NCBI GenBank assembly: GCA_021324515.1
Contig: JAJPIY010000081.1
Span: 1 to 45,160 of the forward strand
Source: Planctomycetota bacterium
Lineage (GTDB): Bacteria; Planctomycetota; Planctomycetia; Gemmatales; Gemmataceae
DNA: 45,160 nucleotides
Direction: 5' to 3'
Part shown: positions 6,817-17,300 of the stretch, piece by piece
Numbering within the stretch: position 1 is the first letter of the stretch
How the letters are laid out: the number at the start of each line of letters is the position of its first letter
Program-made: the position numbers and the translations under genes
The notes under the pieces: generated by a model
Told to the model about the DNA's origin: nothing
Seen by the model: only the letters and a program-made list of their open reading frames with translations
Databases searched by the model: none

Positions 6817-9800
6817 TTATCCCCCAACGCCTTTATCCGCCGTCTGAGTGCTCGGTTGCCGCCGACGTTTGCGGCCCCATGTGCGCAGTCCCCGCAGGAG
6901 TAGAAAAATGCGGCTGCCCACCGCGGCGAACATCAATCCCCCTACGACCGCTGTTAACCCCGCCAGGCGCCATCCCATCACACCAACCAGGGCTATTTGT
7001 TCTGGCCAGAATAAGTACAGCCGCGCCGTCAAGAAGGGTAAGAGGGACAAAAGCCACACGATTGCCAGAGCGCCGAGCCAGTATAGGGAAGCCGCGATAG
7101 TTTGGCGCATCTGTTGGCTTTCCTGCGAACGGAGCTGGAGCGTCAACGATTCAGCTCCCGACTCCGTTTGCCATGATACGGGGATGCCGAGCGCTTTCTC
7201 GCAATCTGAAACCCGAAGTCCGAGGTCCGAATTGCCATCGTCCGTTTCCGGTTTCAGATTGCGCATTTCGGATTTTAAAAGGCGGCCTTTGGCTTGCAGG
7301 GCCTTCAACCAATCGGCCAAGCTTTGGCCTTGTGGTCCTGTCCTTTGGCCGACATCGGGGTCAAAGTCGAGCACTTGCTGAGCATGACGCCTGTATGCAG
7401 CGAAGCGTCGCTGGGCAGCAACCCAGGCCGAGAATAGAGCATTGTTCCGCCGTTCTTTGGCCAGATCTTGGCAGATACGGAGTTGAGCGTCGGCGTGCCA
7501 GAGCGCCCGGGCAGCCTCGCGCGCTATGCCTTGCCAATTCGAAGCGCCCTCCAGGTGAGCCTGCCAACCGGGCGGGACCATCACGGTCCCCAGGATCGGC
7601 CCTTGCTCCGCGCCGGCCAACTGCGGGGGGGCTAGGTTGAGACGCTCCAGCGGTTCCGGCGGATCATACAGCCAACGCAAGCGGATGCAGCGCACGCCTG
7701 CTTGACCGGGCAAAGGTACCCATACCCGTGTGGAGCTGGGTTGGAACGGGGTCACTTCGACGCCGTCGATAGCTACGGCGAGAACACGGGCCGGGGCAGC
7801 GAAACGGAAGGTAAGATCGGCTTGCGTCTCATGGCGCAGCCAGCAGCGCATCTTGTGCAGCCAACGCCGGCCGTCCTCAACAGCCGCCCACTGCTCCTGC
7901 AAATAGGTGCGAACAGGAGTCGGGTGTTGCAAACGGACTTGCGGCAGCAAACGCACTTGCCACTCTCCCTCGCCAATGCGCCAGGCTTGTCCATTGGGAT
8001 GTTCCAGTCGTTGCGCGGCTTCCGGCCAGGTCGCTTGCAGCGTCTGGCGCGGCGATTTCAGAGGTCGGAGAGGCCCTTGTGTCTGAACGGTCAGTTCGCT
8101 GCCGACCACGGCCGCAAAATATTCAACCCGCTCGACGCCCTGCACAAGGATTTCCGGCATCCGTATGCCCCCAGCGGCCCTTTCGAGGGGCATGCTGCTA
8201 TGCAGCGTTACCTGATAATGCCCGTGTACACCCGGTTGTAACGGCAGCAGCCAGGACCGCTCTCCCATAGACCGCCGTGGTGCCGGCAAGAGCGCCAAAT
8301 GTCCGGCTTGCACTTCGACTTTCTCTTCCTCCCAATTGCGCAGCCGCAGACGGACTTGGCGTAGCTCGCCGTGCGTGACGGTGTAATCCACCGTGGCCGT
8401 AAAGCGCAACTCCTGGTCGGCCGCCTCAACGAGGGTCAACACCCGTGCGACGGCGTTGGCCGCAGCCTGGATCTGACATTCCAGGTGATAAAACAAATTC
8501 TGCGTCTCAAAAGTAGGCGGACGGTCGGCGTCTGGCGGTTGCTCCGTTCTACCACCTGGCTCCGTCTTGCCCGCCGACGGACGCCGATCGTTCGCCGGGG
8601 AATCGGGCTGCACAGGCTGGAGATTTTGTGTGCGTAGCGCTGCCAAGACAAGGTCGTTGGCGGCAGCTAAACGAAGGCGTGTGTGTTGCTTATTGGCGTG
8701 GAGCAAGCGCGGGCCGTTCAGTTCGAGATGCGGATGGCCAGCGCGGAAGGACAGGGACAGCCAACCGCTCAGATGAATCCGCGTCTTCTTCGTCGTCCGA
8801 TTCAGCCACACCAACAAGCGCGAACCGTTTTGCTTCCATGTTCTCACGTCCTCGCCGACCGCTGTGACAAGAACACAGTGAGGCGGCAGATCCCACTCGA
8901 TGGCGGCCAGGTCTCTGTTGGGTGCCGTGACATCGGCAACGACCTCGATTTCAGCCCGTTGCCTGTTCGCCCGGAGGACGACCTCGACCTCGCCCTGGAC
9001 CACGGGCGGCCTGGGTTCCAGACGCAGAAGCAGTTGAGGCGGCCGATCCGGGGGGATACGGTAAGCGATGCCTTGGAAATTCGCCTCCAGGCTTGGCCCC
9101 CCTAGCCAGTGCGAGGCAAATTCTTTGGTGTCGATGCGCGTGAGGTTTTGCGAGGTCTCGCGTTGAGCGTTCAGGCCAGGTTGGGTGCGATAAGCCAGGT
9201 AATGCGGTCCTCCGGCACGGACGCCGCGCGGCGTCGGCAGGGGCAGAGCTGTCGGCGAGGTCAAAGGTGCGCGCGGCAACAATTCCAGGGTCACTTGGAA
9301 GTCGCCGCTGATGGGATAGGGGAGCTCCAGATAGAGCATACGCTGATTACCGGCGCGCGAGACATGCCAGTCGCGCAGCTGGAAGCGCGCCCGCCAGGAC
9401 GGCCGCGAAAGCGATACGGTGCGCTGGGCATTGGCTGAACTGACCTCCAGTCCGGCGGGTAGGTCTACTTCCAACGTCTTGATCGCTCCTTGCTCGACAC
9501 GATAGCGCAGCCAAGCCGTCAAATGATGGGCTGCGGGACCAAGTTCCCACAGGTAAGCGGCCTGATAGCTTACGCGCAACGGGCGCTTCGGTTGGTACCA
9601 GTGCAGATGCACAGGCAGCGGCGGCGCACCCAGGTCTGCTTCCAAGGATTGGCCATTGTCGTCGTATGTCATCCATTGCGCACCGTTTTTGACCAGTACT
9701 TGCGGCTCGACGGCCCCGTCCGGAACACGCCAAGACAACCGGCTCCGCACCAAGGGGGGAACGGTGAATAGGGCATTGCGGTCCTCTAAGGTGCCGACCA

Positions 9801-12800
9801 CGGGGGCGCGGAAGCGTAGCTCAATCTTATGCCGGCCGCGGCTGCGCACCGGAAGAGAGTACCCTCCTTGCGGCGCGGCCAAGGGAGCGACACGCGCGCC
9901 ATCTACCAACACTTCGCCGACCAACCCAACCCCGACCAGCGGCACGATCAGTGTGGACGGTCCTTCGCTCAGACTGTGCGCAGAAAAAACGGCGGTGAAC
10001 TCAACCTGTTTTCCCTCATCCACGAGTCGCCCTTCGTAGACCGCATCGAGGAGTACCGTCTGTGGTCCACCGGGCGCTAAAGCCGGAGGCTGAGCCAATG
10101 CCTTGAGACGATTGAGGAGATCCACAGGTACTAACACCGTTTGTTTGCCTGGCGTCTCGGCTGATGCGGGAATAAGATAGACGGTGGCAGGCAGCGGCGC
10201 GGCGGCGCGGCCATTCCAGCCAAGAACGCCCAAAATCACCATCCCAGCTATTGCCGCAGAGGACGCGGTGCTTTTCGACGGGCGTGACCGGAGTTGCGAA
10301 CCAGGCGGTGCCTGGACAAGGGTGTTCAGATATTCCAGCACTGCGACCGCGCCGCTCGCCAGCAACGGCCACCAGGCCAGATCGCGCAGCGCTTCGGGCA
10401 GCCACAGTACACCCAAACCAAACAGGCTCAAGGCCGACAGCAGCAGTGCCAAACGGCGTTCCGTCCACCGCCGCTGCAACCAGTACAACAGAACGCACAG
10501 CCACCCCAGCGCGAACCCGAGGACCGTCATCCCCTCCCGGCGCACTACAAGCATCCGCTCTTCCGTCCCACCCGCAACGGGTTCCCATTCACTCCATTCG
10601 CTCCCCTCATAATCGGAACTCAGCGGCCACGACCCAGCTTCAGCCGAGTCGGCGAGGCTTTCGGGGTGCAGCCAACTCCATGCGGACCGGAAACGTCCAG
10701 AAGGATCTTGTCCGTGCTGCGCTGCTTGGTCGAGGGCGTTCTCTACTTCTTCAGAAAGCGGTTCATGCAGCAGCGCACCACGTCCGTGGTCCGTCGTCAA
10801 CAGAAGGGCTGAGCGCCCCAGCACGGCGACCAATTCGCGCTCTACCCACGGCACAGACGAGACGGGCGTCGCGACCATCGTCGCAAGCGGGACCGGCGTC
10901 TCGCTCGTCCAGGACAGTTGCTTAATGGTCAGGCGCGTCTCCGCTTTCACTCCCGCTTCGCGCAAGGCCAAATCGTCAATAATAAGGGGACAGCGGGGCA
11001 TTCCCAAGCGGAGGGTGGGAACGAGAGAAGACATTTCGCTGACCACTTCGCGCAGAGACATCTTTTGATCGGTGTGCCGATCGCGCAGCTCTTGAATGGC
11101 CTGCTTGAGCGCCGCGCGTCTGTTCGCCTGCTGCTCCTCCCGCAATGGATCGAACCGCGTCCACGCAGCGGGGAACTGGAACAACTCAGCAGTATGCCGC
11201 GGCAGCACTAGTTGGGCCGCACCGATCATGCCTGGTAGAGATTGATAACGCCCCGGGTGCAGCGGCATCCATTGGGGTGTTAAACGCCAGATGCGATGAA
11301 AAGCGAGCGGAGCGATTGGTAGTTGGGGGACGGGAGCGTCCAGAGCGCGCCAGAGCAGGCCCGCCGGCAAAAGGCGCGTATAAACGATCTCAAAATAGTG
11401 TCCATTATCTCCCGAAACGGCGTCGGCGCGGAGGGGGACCGGCAATGCCAGTTCGATTGGTCCTTCTTCGTCCTTGGGTGATGACTGGGAACTGGAAATG
11501 AACTGCGGCAGCCAGTGACCGTCGACCTGAACGGCCAACAGGCGTGAGCCAGGGGGCAAACGCAATGGCAGAGTACGTTCTCCCCAATTGGCGATCTGAA
11601 ATGAGAAATGATGCCGTAAGACATCGTCCCTTCCCGCATAGGTGATCAGACGCGCTTTCGCCGCCATTCCTCCGAGCGGTGAGACGTTGGTCTCCCTGGA
11701 GCGGTTATCGGGTTTCTCCGAGCGCTCCGGTGGCGGCATCTCGCTGGAGAGAATGAGGCGGACCTCATTCTGCACATAGCGGAAAGTACGCCAGGGCAAC
11801 GTGCCGCTCTCCGACGAAGACGCCGATTCGTGCAGGCCGACACGATGCACAGGTACAAGACCACTGCCGGTTCGGTGAAGCACGACTTCGCCTTCCATGC
11901 GCTCGGCGCCAAGAACAACCGGCAGCGGCACGTCCCAGCGATTGTCACGGGGTTGCAAGCGGCGTTGTGCATGCAAGCGGAGCGGTTCGTGCAAGCGGAG
12001 CGGCCGGGCCAATGTCAGACGCCATCGTTCACCAGTCGGTCGAACCGCGTGGACGACAGCGGCTTGCAGCGGATGAGGCGCCGCCAGTAGGTGCAAGACG
12101 CTGGATATTTCGGGGACGTACACGCGCTCAGTATGGCGGACGCGGTAGACCGCTGCTTCGTCACTACGCGGCGGCGCTTCGGTGCGCCATTGCCACGCTT
12201 CCCCGTCGCCGGCCGACAGCCATAGGTCGATCGTGTTGGGACTGCCGGCCTCCGCCTCCACCACCACATGCGTTTCGATGACCGCATCGCCTCCCACGAC
12301 AAGGACTGTGCTTGTGCATTTGGCCCGCACGCGCGGTGGACGCGCCCGGACCCGGATTTCTCCGGTTACAGGCTGGCCGCTATAACGATAGTAATACTCT
12401 GGTATTTTTTGCCCCCACGGTCCTTCACTCTCCGGTTCCGTGCGTTCCGCTGTGGTTTGCACCTGAAGATGGAACAGTTGCTCATCGCAATCCAGGGCCA
12501 GAGCGCCCTCGCGGAAGCGCGCCCCCAGTGGTACGGCATCGGGGAAGGGCAATCGTTTTTCCGTGAAGGGGTCAGGTCCAGCTGGCCGCAAATATAGGGT
12601 CAACGTCGGCAACCGCCGCGGCCAATCCGAAGCGCTGCTCCCCAGTTCCGCTTTCAGGTTTCGGAGTTCGGCTTTCCCACGCGGGGAAGGCTCCAGGGGA
12701 TTGCTAAGGTTGACGAAGAGCGTTGTGTTCCCTCCAACTTTGCGGAGGTGCCAGTCGCGCAGCAGCGCAATGGGAGTCAGCTCGACCTTCTCGACATTCC

Positions 12801-14295
12801 AGCCGACAGGCAACAACACCGGCAACTGGAACAGCTGCCCCTGACTCACGTCCCAGCCGATCTGTACTGTCAGGGCCATGCCTCCGGCATCGCAGCGCCA
12901 CCAGGTCAATTGATGGGTAACGAATTCGACGCCGTAGGCTTGCAATTGTGCGGCCGGCCGACGCGGCGAACCGACCGATCCGCCGCCCAACAACGTCAAG
13001 ACCTGTGCCCCCGTGGCGCGGTCGAGGTCCGAAGAAGTGAGCTGAAAACCACCAGCGGACCAACTTTCAATACGCAAGTCAGGATGAAGCCAGAGCGTGA
13101 GTGTCTCGCCGCGCGAAACGCTGTTGATTAAACGCAGACCAGGACTGCGCCAGACAATCGGCCGCGATCCGCCGGTCCCATTATGCAGCGGCGCCAGGCA
13201 ATGAACTTGCCACGTCCCGGCGCGTACCGGCCCCCGCAGCCGGATCGTTAAACGTGCGGGTTTGCCCCCCTCGCCAGACTGGAACGCATAACCGTCCACT
13301 TCAGGGCCGATAACATCGCGGGGACGTAGTTCTGAATCACATTCGCAAATTAGTTCACGGACGCCGCGCGACAGGCTGTCTAGCGTCAGCTCGAACGTGG
13401 CGTCCAGTCCTTCAGGAGACAACTTCTGTGTGGTCTTCTGGTGAACAAAAGGAACTGGCGGTGCGTCGATACCGGCGTCTGGACGGTCGATGGGGTGAAT
13501 GCGAATATCGATGCGCTGGCGATCGACGTGCTGGTGCCCCCCACAAACGATCCTCCACCGGCGCAGGTCTGTGACATCCGCTTCATGCGGGCCAGATAGC
13601 AGGGCGCCGTCGTTGAGGACGGAGACGGCGCGGCCAGCAGGTACGTCCAATTCCACAAGGGCGACGGGACAAGGGGGCATCTCCAGATGGAATTGCAAGC
13701 CTTCCGGGCTTGCCTCAGCCCGCGCTGACCAATCTAACGATACGGTTCGCTCACCCGGCGTTTCCACGAGCAGCGCCGGGGTCTTGCCGTCGAAGGCGGC
13801 AATCAGAGCGTCGCCGTTCTCAAAGCGCGCCTGCCGCAAGGCGAGATTGAAGGGCTGCAAATTCAGCAGGCCCGGTCCTGGCCCGGCGTGGACCAGCTTC
13901 CACTGCCCTTCACCGACGAGGCTGTCCTCTTTGAGCATGGCATGATAGCGTGCTTCCAATAGCTGAGGGGGAGGCTTGCGAGTCCTCGCCTGTACCGCAC
14001 GCTTGACCAGGGCATCGAATTCGGCGACAGGCAGACGCACCAGCACGCCCTCCTGAACGCGCTTCAACTCCTCTGGCAAACGCTCCGGCGGCAGGAACAG
14101 CCGACGAAATGCCGGCATCCCTTCCTCCTCTTCGCTATGACAAGGAACCAGGAAGAGGAGAAGACAAAGCGGTGCGGAGACAAGGCAACTCCAGGCCAAC
14201 ACACTACCCAGACTAGAGAGAACGCACGGGGCCTTGCCGGGATCGAGAAGCGGTCGCTGCTCCCACCTTGATCGCGCTTTGTCGCTTCTCGTCAT
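6817..14295 (-). CDS. Giant envelope protein, apparent fusion of two related units
   Basis: This 2492-residue protein belongs to no family I recognise. Unit 1 (about 1-1335) begins with a hydrophobic leader near residues 25-50, has a beta-rich ectodomain, and ends in a cluster of hydrophobic helices (about 1256-1325). Directly after comes a second leader-like segment (AAIAGMVILGVLGW, about 1347-1361), followed by unit 2 with its own ectodomain and a final helix cluster (about 2396-2470) with a basic Arg/Lys tail. Each unit opens with the same pattern: a VLV motif, an amphipathic helix, a Pro-rich gap, then AxYxxxL and alternating strands (residues about 80-130 and 1380-1430). The neighbouring 1183-residue protein has the same layout. 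AAGGAG eight bases before the ATG supports the start. It lies 33 bases after that gene, probably in one operon. Likely a membrane-anchored periplasmic or surface protein; function unknown. Confidence 0.85.
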   Translation of the reverse strand: MTRSDKARSRWEQRPLLDPGKAPCVLSSLGSVLAWSCLVSAPLCLLLFLVPCHSEEEEGMPAFRRLFLPPERLPEELKRVQEGVLVRLPVAEFDALVKRAVQARTRKPPPQLLEARYHAMLKEDSLVGEGQWKLVHAGPGPGLLNLQPFNLALRQARFENGDALIAAFDGKTPALLVETPGERTVSLDWSARAEASPEGLQFHLEMPPCPVALVELDVPAGRAVSVLNDGALLSGPHEADVTDLRRWRIVCGGHQHVDRQRIDIRIHPIDRPDAGIDAPPVPFVHQKTTQKLSPEGLDATFELTLDSLSRGVRELICECDSELRPRDVIGPEVDGYAFQSGEGGKPARLTIRLRGPVRAGTWQVHCLAPLHNGTGGSRPIVWRSPGLRLINSVSRGETLTLWLHPDLRIESWSAGGFQLTSSDLDRATGAQVLTLLGGGSVGSPRRPAAQLQAYGVEFVTHQLTWWRCDAGGMALTVQIGWDVSQGQLFQLPVLLPVGWNVEKVELTPIALLRDWHLRKVGGNTTLFVNLSNPLEPSPRGKAELRNLKAELGSSASDWPRRLPTLTLYLRPAGPDPFTEKRLPFPDAVPLGARFREGALALDCDEQLFHLQVQTTAERTEPESEGPWGQKIPEYYYRYSGQPVTGEIRVRARPPRVRAKCTSTVLVVGGDAVIETHVVVEAEAGSPNTIDLWLSAGDGEAWQWRTEAPPRSDEAAVYRVRHTERVYVPEISSVLHLLAAPHPLQAAVVHAVRPTGERWRLTLARPLRLHEPLRLHAQRRLQPRDNRWDVPLPVVLGAERMEGEVVLHRTGSGLVPVHRVGLHESASSSESGTLPWRTFRYVQNEVRLILSSEMPPPERSEKPDNRSRETNVSPLGGMAAKARLITYAGRDDVLRHHFSFQIANWGERTLPLRLPPGSRLLAVQVDGHWLPQFISSSQSSPKDEEGPIELALPVPLRADAVSGDNGHYFEIVYTRLLPAGLLWRALDAPVPQLPIAPLAFHRIWRLTPQWMPLHPGRYQSLPGMIGAAQLVLPRHTAELFQFPAAWTRFDPLREEQQANRRAALKQAIQELRDRHTDQKMSLREVVSEMSSLVPTLRLGMPRCPLIIDDLALREAGVKAETRLTIKQLSWTSETPVPLATMVATPVSSVPWVERELVAVLGRSALLLTTDHGRGALLHEPLSEEVENALDQAAQHGQDPSGRFRSAWSWLHPESLADSAEAGSWPLSSDYEGSEWSEWEPVAGGTEERMLVVRREGMTVLGFALGWLCVLLYWLQRRWTERRLALLLSALSLFGLGVLWLPEALRDLAWWPLLASGAVAVLEYLNTLVQAPPGSQLRSRPSKSTASSAAIAGMVILGVLGWNGRAAAPLPATVYLIPASAETPGKQTVLVPVDLLNRLKALAQPPALAPGGPQTVLLDAVYEGRLVDEGKQVEFTAVFSAHSLSEGPSTLIVPLVGVGLVGEVLVDGARVAPLAAPQGGYSLPVRSRGRHKIELRFRAPVVGTLEDRNALFTVPPLVRSRLSWRVPDGAVEPQVLVKNGAQWMTYDDNGQSLEADLGAPPLPVHLHWYQPKRPLRVSYQAAYLWELGPAAHHLTAWLRYRVEQGAIKTLEVDLPAGLEVSSANAQRTVSLSRPSWRARFQLRDWHVSRAGNQRMLYLELPYPISGDFQVTLELLPRAPLTSPTALPLPTPRGVRAGGPHYLAYRTQPGLNAQRETSQNLTRIDTKEFASHWLGGPSLEANFQGIAYRIPPDRPPQLLLRLEPRPPVVQGEVEVVLRANRQRAEIEVVADVTAPNRDLAAIEWDLPPHCVLVTAVGEDVRTWKQNGSRLLVWLNRTTKKTRIHLSGWLSLSFRAGHPHLELNGPRLLHANKQHTRLRLAAANDLVLAALRTQNLQPVQPDSPANDRRPSAGKTEPGGRTEQPPDADRPPTFETQNLFYHLECQIQAAANAVARVLTLVEAADQELRFTATVDYTVTHGELRQVRLRLRNWEEEKVEVQAGHLALLPAPRRSMGERSWLLPLQPGVHGHYQVTLHSSMPLERAAGGIRMPEILVQGVERVEYFAAVVGSELTVQTQGPLRPLKSPRQTLQATWPEAAQRLEHPNGQAWRIGEGEWQVRLLPQVRLQHPTPVRTYLQEQWAAVEDGRRWLHKMRCWLRHETQADLTFRFAAPARVLAVAIDGVEVTPFQPSSTRVWVPLPGQAGVRCIRLRWLYDPPEPLERLNLAPPQLAGAEQGPILGTVMVPPGWQAHLEGASNWQGIAREAARALWHADAQLRICQDLAKERRNNALFSAWVAAQRRFAAYRRHAQQVLDFDPDVGQRTGPQGQSLADWLKALQAKGRLLKSEMRNLKPETDDGNSDLGLRVSDCEKALGIPVSWQTESGAESLTLQLRSQESQQMRQTIAASLYWLGALAIVWLLSLLPFLTARLYLFWPEQIALVGVMGWRLAGLTAVVGGLMFAAVGSRIFLLLRGLRTWGRKRRRQPSTQTADKGVGG
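7201..7262. repeat. Intragenic palindromic repeat in the giant gene
   Basis: GCAATCTGAAACC (7201-7213) and GGTTTCAGATTGC (7250-7262) are perfect 13-base inverted copies inside the reading frame, in a stretch rich in CCGAA/TTCGG words. It encodes a charged linker including LKSEMRNLKPE (about residues 2338-2367) just before the final membrane helices. A related sequence at about 12650-12690 encodes KAELRNLKAE. The composition is unlike the rest of the gene and suggests repeat sequence captured in frame. Confidence 0.6.
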
Positions 14296-14328
14296 GGTCC
14301 TAGCTCCTTGTCTCCTTGTCTTCAGTCG

Positions 14329-17300
14329 TTATCCCACATGAGGCGGCGGCGCATCGACGGTGGAGGGTTCGCCACTGGGCGGACGCGGAGACGGACTTTT
14401 ACGGATCAGTGAGGAACCGGCCCGGCCCCGGCTGAAACTCGGCAGGAAGACAATCTGTCGGCGATAGCGCTGGTGCATCAGCCATTGCACGCCCACGACG
14501 GCCAAGAGCACCACTGCGCCCGGCTCACAGCCGTAGATAAGGGCGAACAGCAGCGTCGGCCGAAATAATACAGCAATAGCGATCGCCAAAGTAAACAAAA
14601 TGAGCAGCGGCCAGAACCAGGCGGCCAGGCGGCTTCCCTCCTGGCCATGCACCCGCGCCCCCCCATACAGTCCCAAACCGACGACCGACAATCCCAGCGA
14701 GCAAACCAGCAGCCATGCCAGCTGCGGAGCGTGGGTCAGGACAATGGGCACGTTCGGGGCTTGCCAACACACCAGTGCAGCCGATTCATAATCACGCCGC
14801 CACTCCGGAGGTACAGAGAGCTCGGCAGCCAATAATAACCAGCCGCGCCGCGTCCAGATGCGCTCCACGCCCGGCGCGCTTTCCGGCGCCAGCAACACTC
14901 GATTGGGAGGAAGGCTCACTTGCCAGCAAATCGGCGCCCCGGTCGCCCGAAGTATCTGAGGCGGCTGCAAAGTGGTGTGCAAGGGGCTGCCACTGCTGCG
15001 ACCCGGCGGCGACTGAAAAAACACTTCTAAGATGCTAGAAGGGTTAGCCGGACCTTGATTGTCATTAGCGTTTCCGGTTTGTTGCCGGTCTCCCAGAGGG
15101 GGAAGGTGTAAACGAGCAATGGCGCCGCCGCCACTGTTTTCACCTTGATCATTGACGACGACGGGGATGACCTTGTGGCCATTGAACGAGAACTGAGCGT
15201 TCAGGGTAACGACGGGGGCGGGCATGAGAAGGTCGAGATGTCGATCGGTGATTTGGCGGAGCCGAAAACTCGCCTGCCAACGCTGAGTGCCGCCTTCTTC
15301 TAGCTGTACGCGCATTAGCGCTCGCTCAACGAGGGCGGAAAAGCCTGCCGCTTGCTCGCTCAGAACGAGCCGCAGAGGCGTATTGAACTTGGCTGTGCGC
15401 AGCACTAACATCGGCAAAGCGCGGTCTTTGACCTCTTCGATGCTCTGTTCTTCCCAGCGGGGGCTGGCCACGCGCGGCAGAAAGCCAGGTTCGCTCCAGA
15501 TGCGGACTTTGAAATCCCCTGTCGTTGCCTGTTCCAGCGTTACCAACGGCACCAAAAGAGGCTCTCCCTTGCGCGGCGTTCGGTCTTTTTCTCCCAGACG
15601 TGTCGTATAGTGCAGCAGCAGGCGCCACTCTTTTCCGCTTTCCTTCGTTGGCACGGGGAGGCGAAGCCTCCCAGGGGACAGACGGTCGGCGTCAGCCGGC
15701 TTGTCGGCTTTATCAGCTAGCTGACGCTGCTCGTCCGCCAAAGATTCGGTCCTTAACGAACGTAGGTCTTGTCCTTGCTCGTCTTGGATGTGCAACGTAT
15801 CGCCGAGGATTGCCGGAACGCGCAGGGTCACAAAAGACGGCGGCGTCGGCGGCAGTTGGAGCCGCAGTTCGTGGCGCACTTCGCCGCGGTGGCCGTTCAG
15901 TGTCAGATCTACCACCGCTGTCACACGCAGCTCCGGCCGGTAAGGCCGCCAGCTCACGTCGATCCCCAATTCTTCTCCTAACACGCCGCGGCAGCGCCAC
16001 GTCTGTTCATTGGGCCGCGGCTGCCTGGTTAATTCCAGACTGCTTTGTTCAACATTATTCAGGACCACCTCCACATCCGCAGGCGCTTCGATCTTCACTT
16101 CGCACGATTCGATGGTTCCCTGAGGCTGCGGCAGCTTCAGAACGGCATGCTCTTCTGCCTTGTAACTCGCTTTATAGCGTCCCTCCAACCGCTGCGCTTG
16201 GGTAGGTGCTTCCCGGAGAAGGGCGGAAGGGACCGTCACCCAGCGCGGAGGGCTGGTTGGGGGCATCAAAACGTTTTCGTCGGCAGGCTCCCAATTCGGC
16301 GGCACGAAGATCTTGAGCGGCTCCACGTCCGCCCATTTCGTCGCGGGAGCGATGGTCGTGGTAACATGCCAATAAGCCCTTTGGCTTGCCAGGGAACTAC
16401 TCTCCTCCGCTTTGGACGAAGCCTTATGGAGCGTCAAGGTATGCGATACGCGCATCCTCATCTGCACAGGCACTCTGACCGCTTCCAGATCCAGCCAAGA
16501 GAGCGATTGAGGGCCTGTGGCCGCCGTTGGCCCTTCAACCAAGGGGATATTGCTGTAAACCAGAGTCGCCACCGTAGCTGGGACATCTCCTTTCGATTCT
16601 TCTGTTTCTAGACGGCGCAGCTGCATATCGCCGTGTCCTCGATAATCGAGGTGCAGACTGCGTACTTGATTGCGCACCAGGACGGTCCCCGTTTGACGGG
16701 CGGCATCGAAGACAAAGAACGGACCAATGGGCATCGCGGAGCCGCGCGGCGACAAGGGTAACAGGGGCGACTTCACTTGGACATGAAGCGGATCGCTCCG
16801 CGCTTCCTTCAGATAAATGGTCCGCAGTGAGGCAAAGGCATATTTCTTATCGTCCGTTTCCATGCGATGTTCGATGGGGGCCTCTTTATCGGACGCAAGC
16901 ACTTTGATCTCTGCGTTGCGTGGCACAAGCAGACGCCAAACTTTCGTCGGTGCTCCTTCGGCTGTTAAGCTCAAATCTGCCTGGGTAGTCAGTCCTACAG
17001 CATCGAGCCGCGCTTGAATGCGTCCTTCGGCTATCCGTAGCGGCTCGCCCACCGAAGGGCGTGCTTCCTTCCATGACAAGTCGAGTTTGTCAACTGGCCC
17101 AAGGCCGGGACTGCCGCGGAGGTGATTGTTTTTTAACTCCAGACCTGGCAATTGTAGATCTTTGAGCAGTTGGCCGCCGAGGCGAACGTCCGTACAGTTG
17201 CTTGGCAGGTCCAATTCCAGCTGCGTTATGACTGCACGCGGCAGCGTTAGCTCGAACCCCCGGCTGCTACCTTCGCGCCCAACCAGCGGCACCAACAGAT

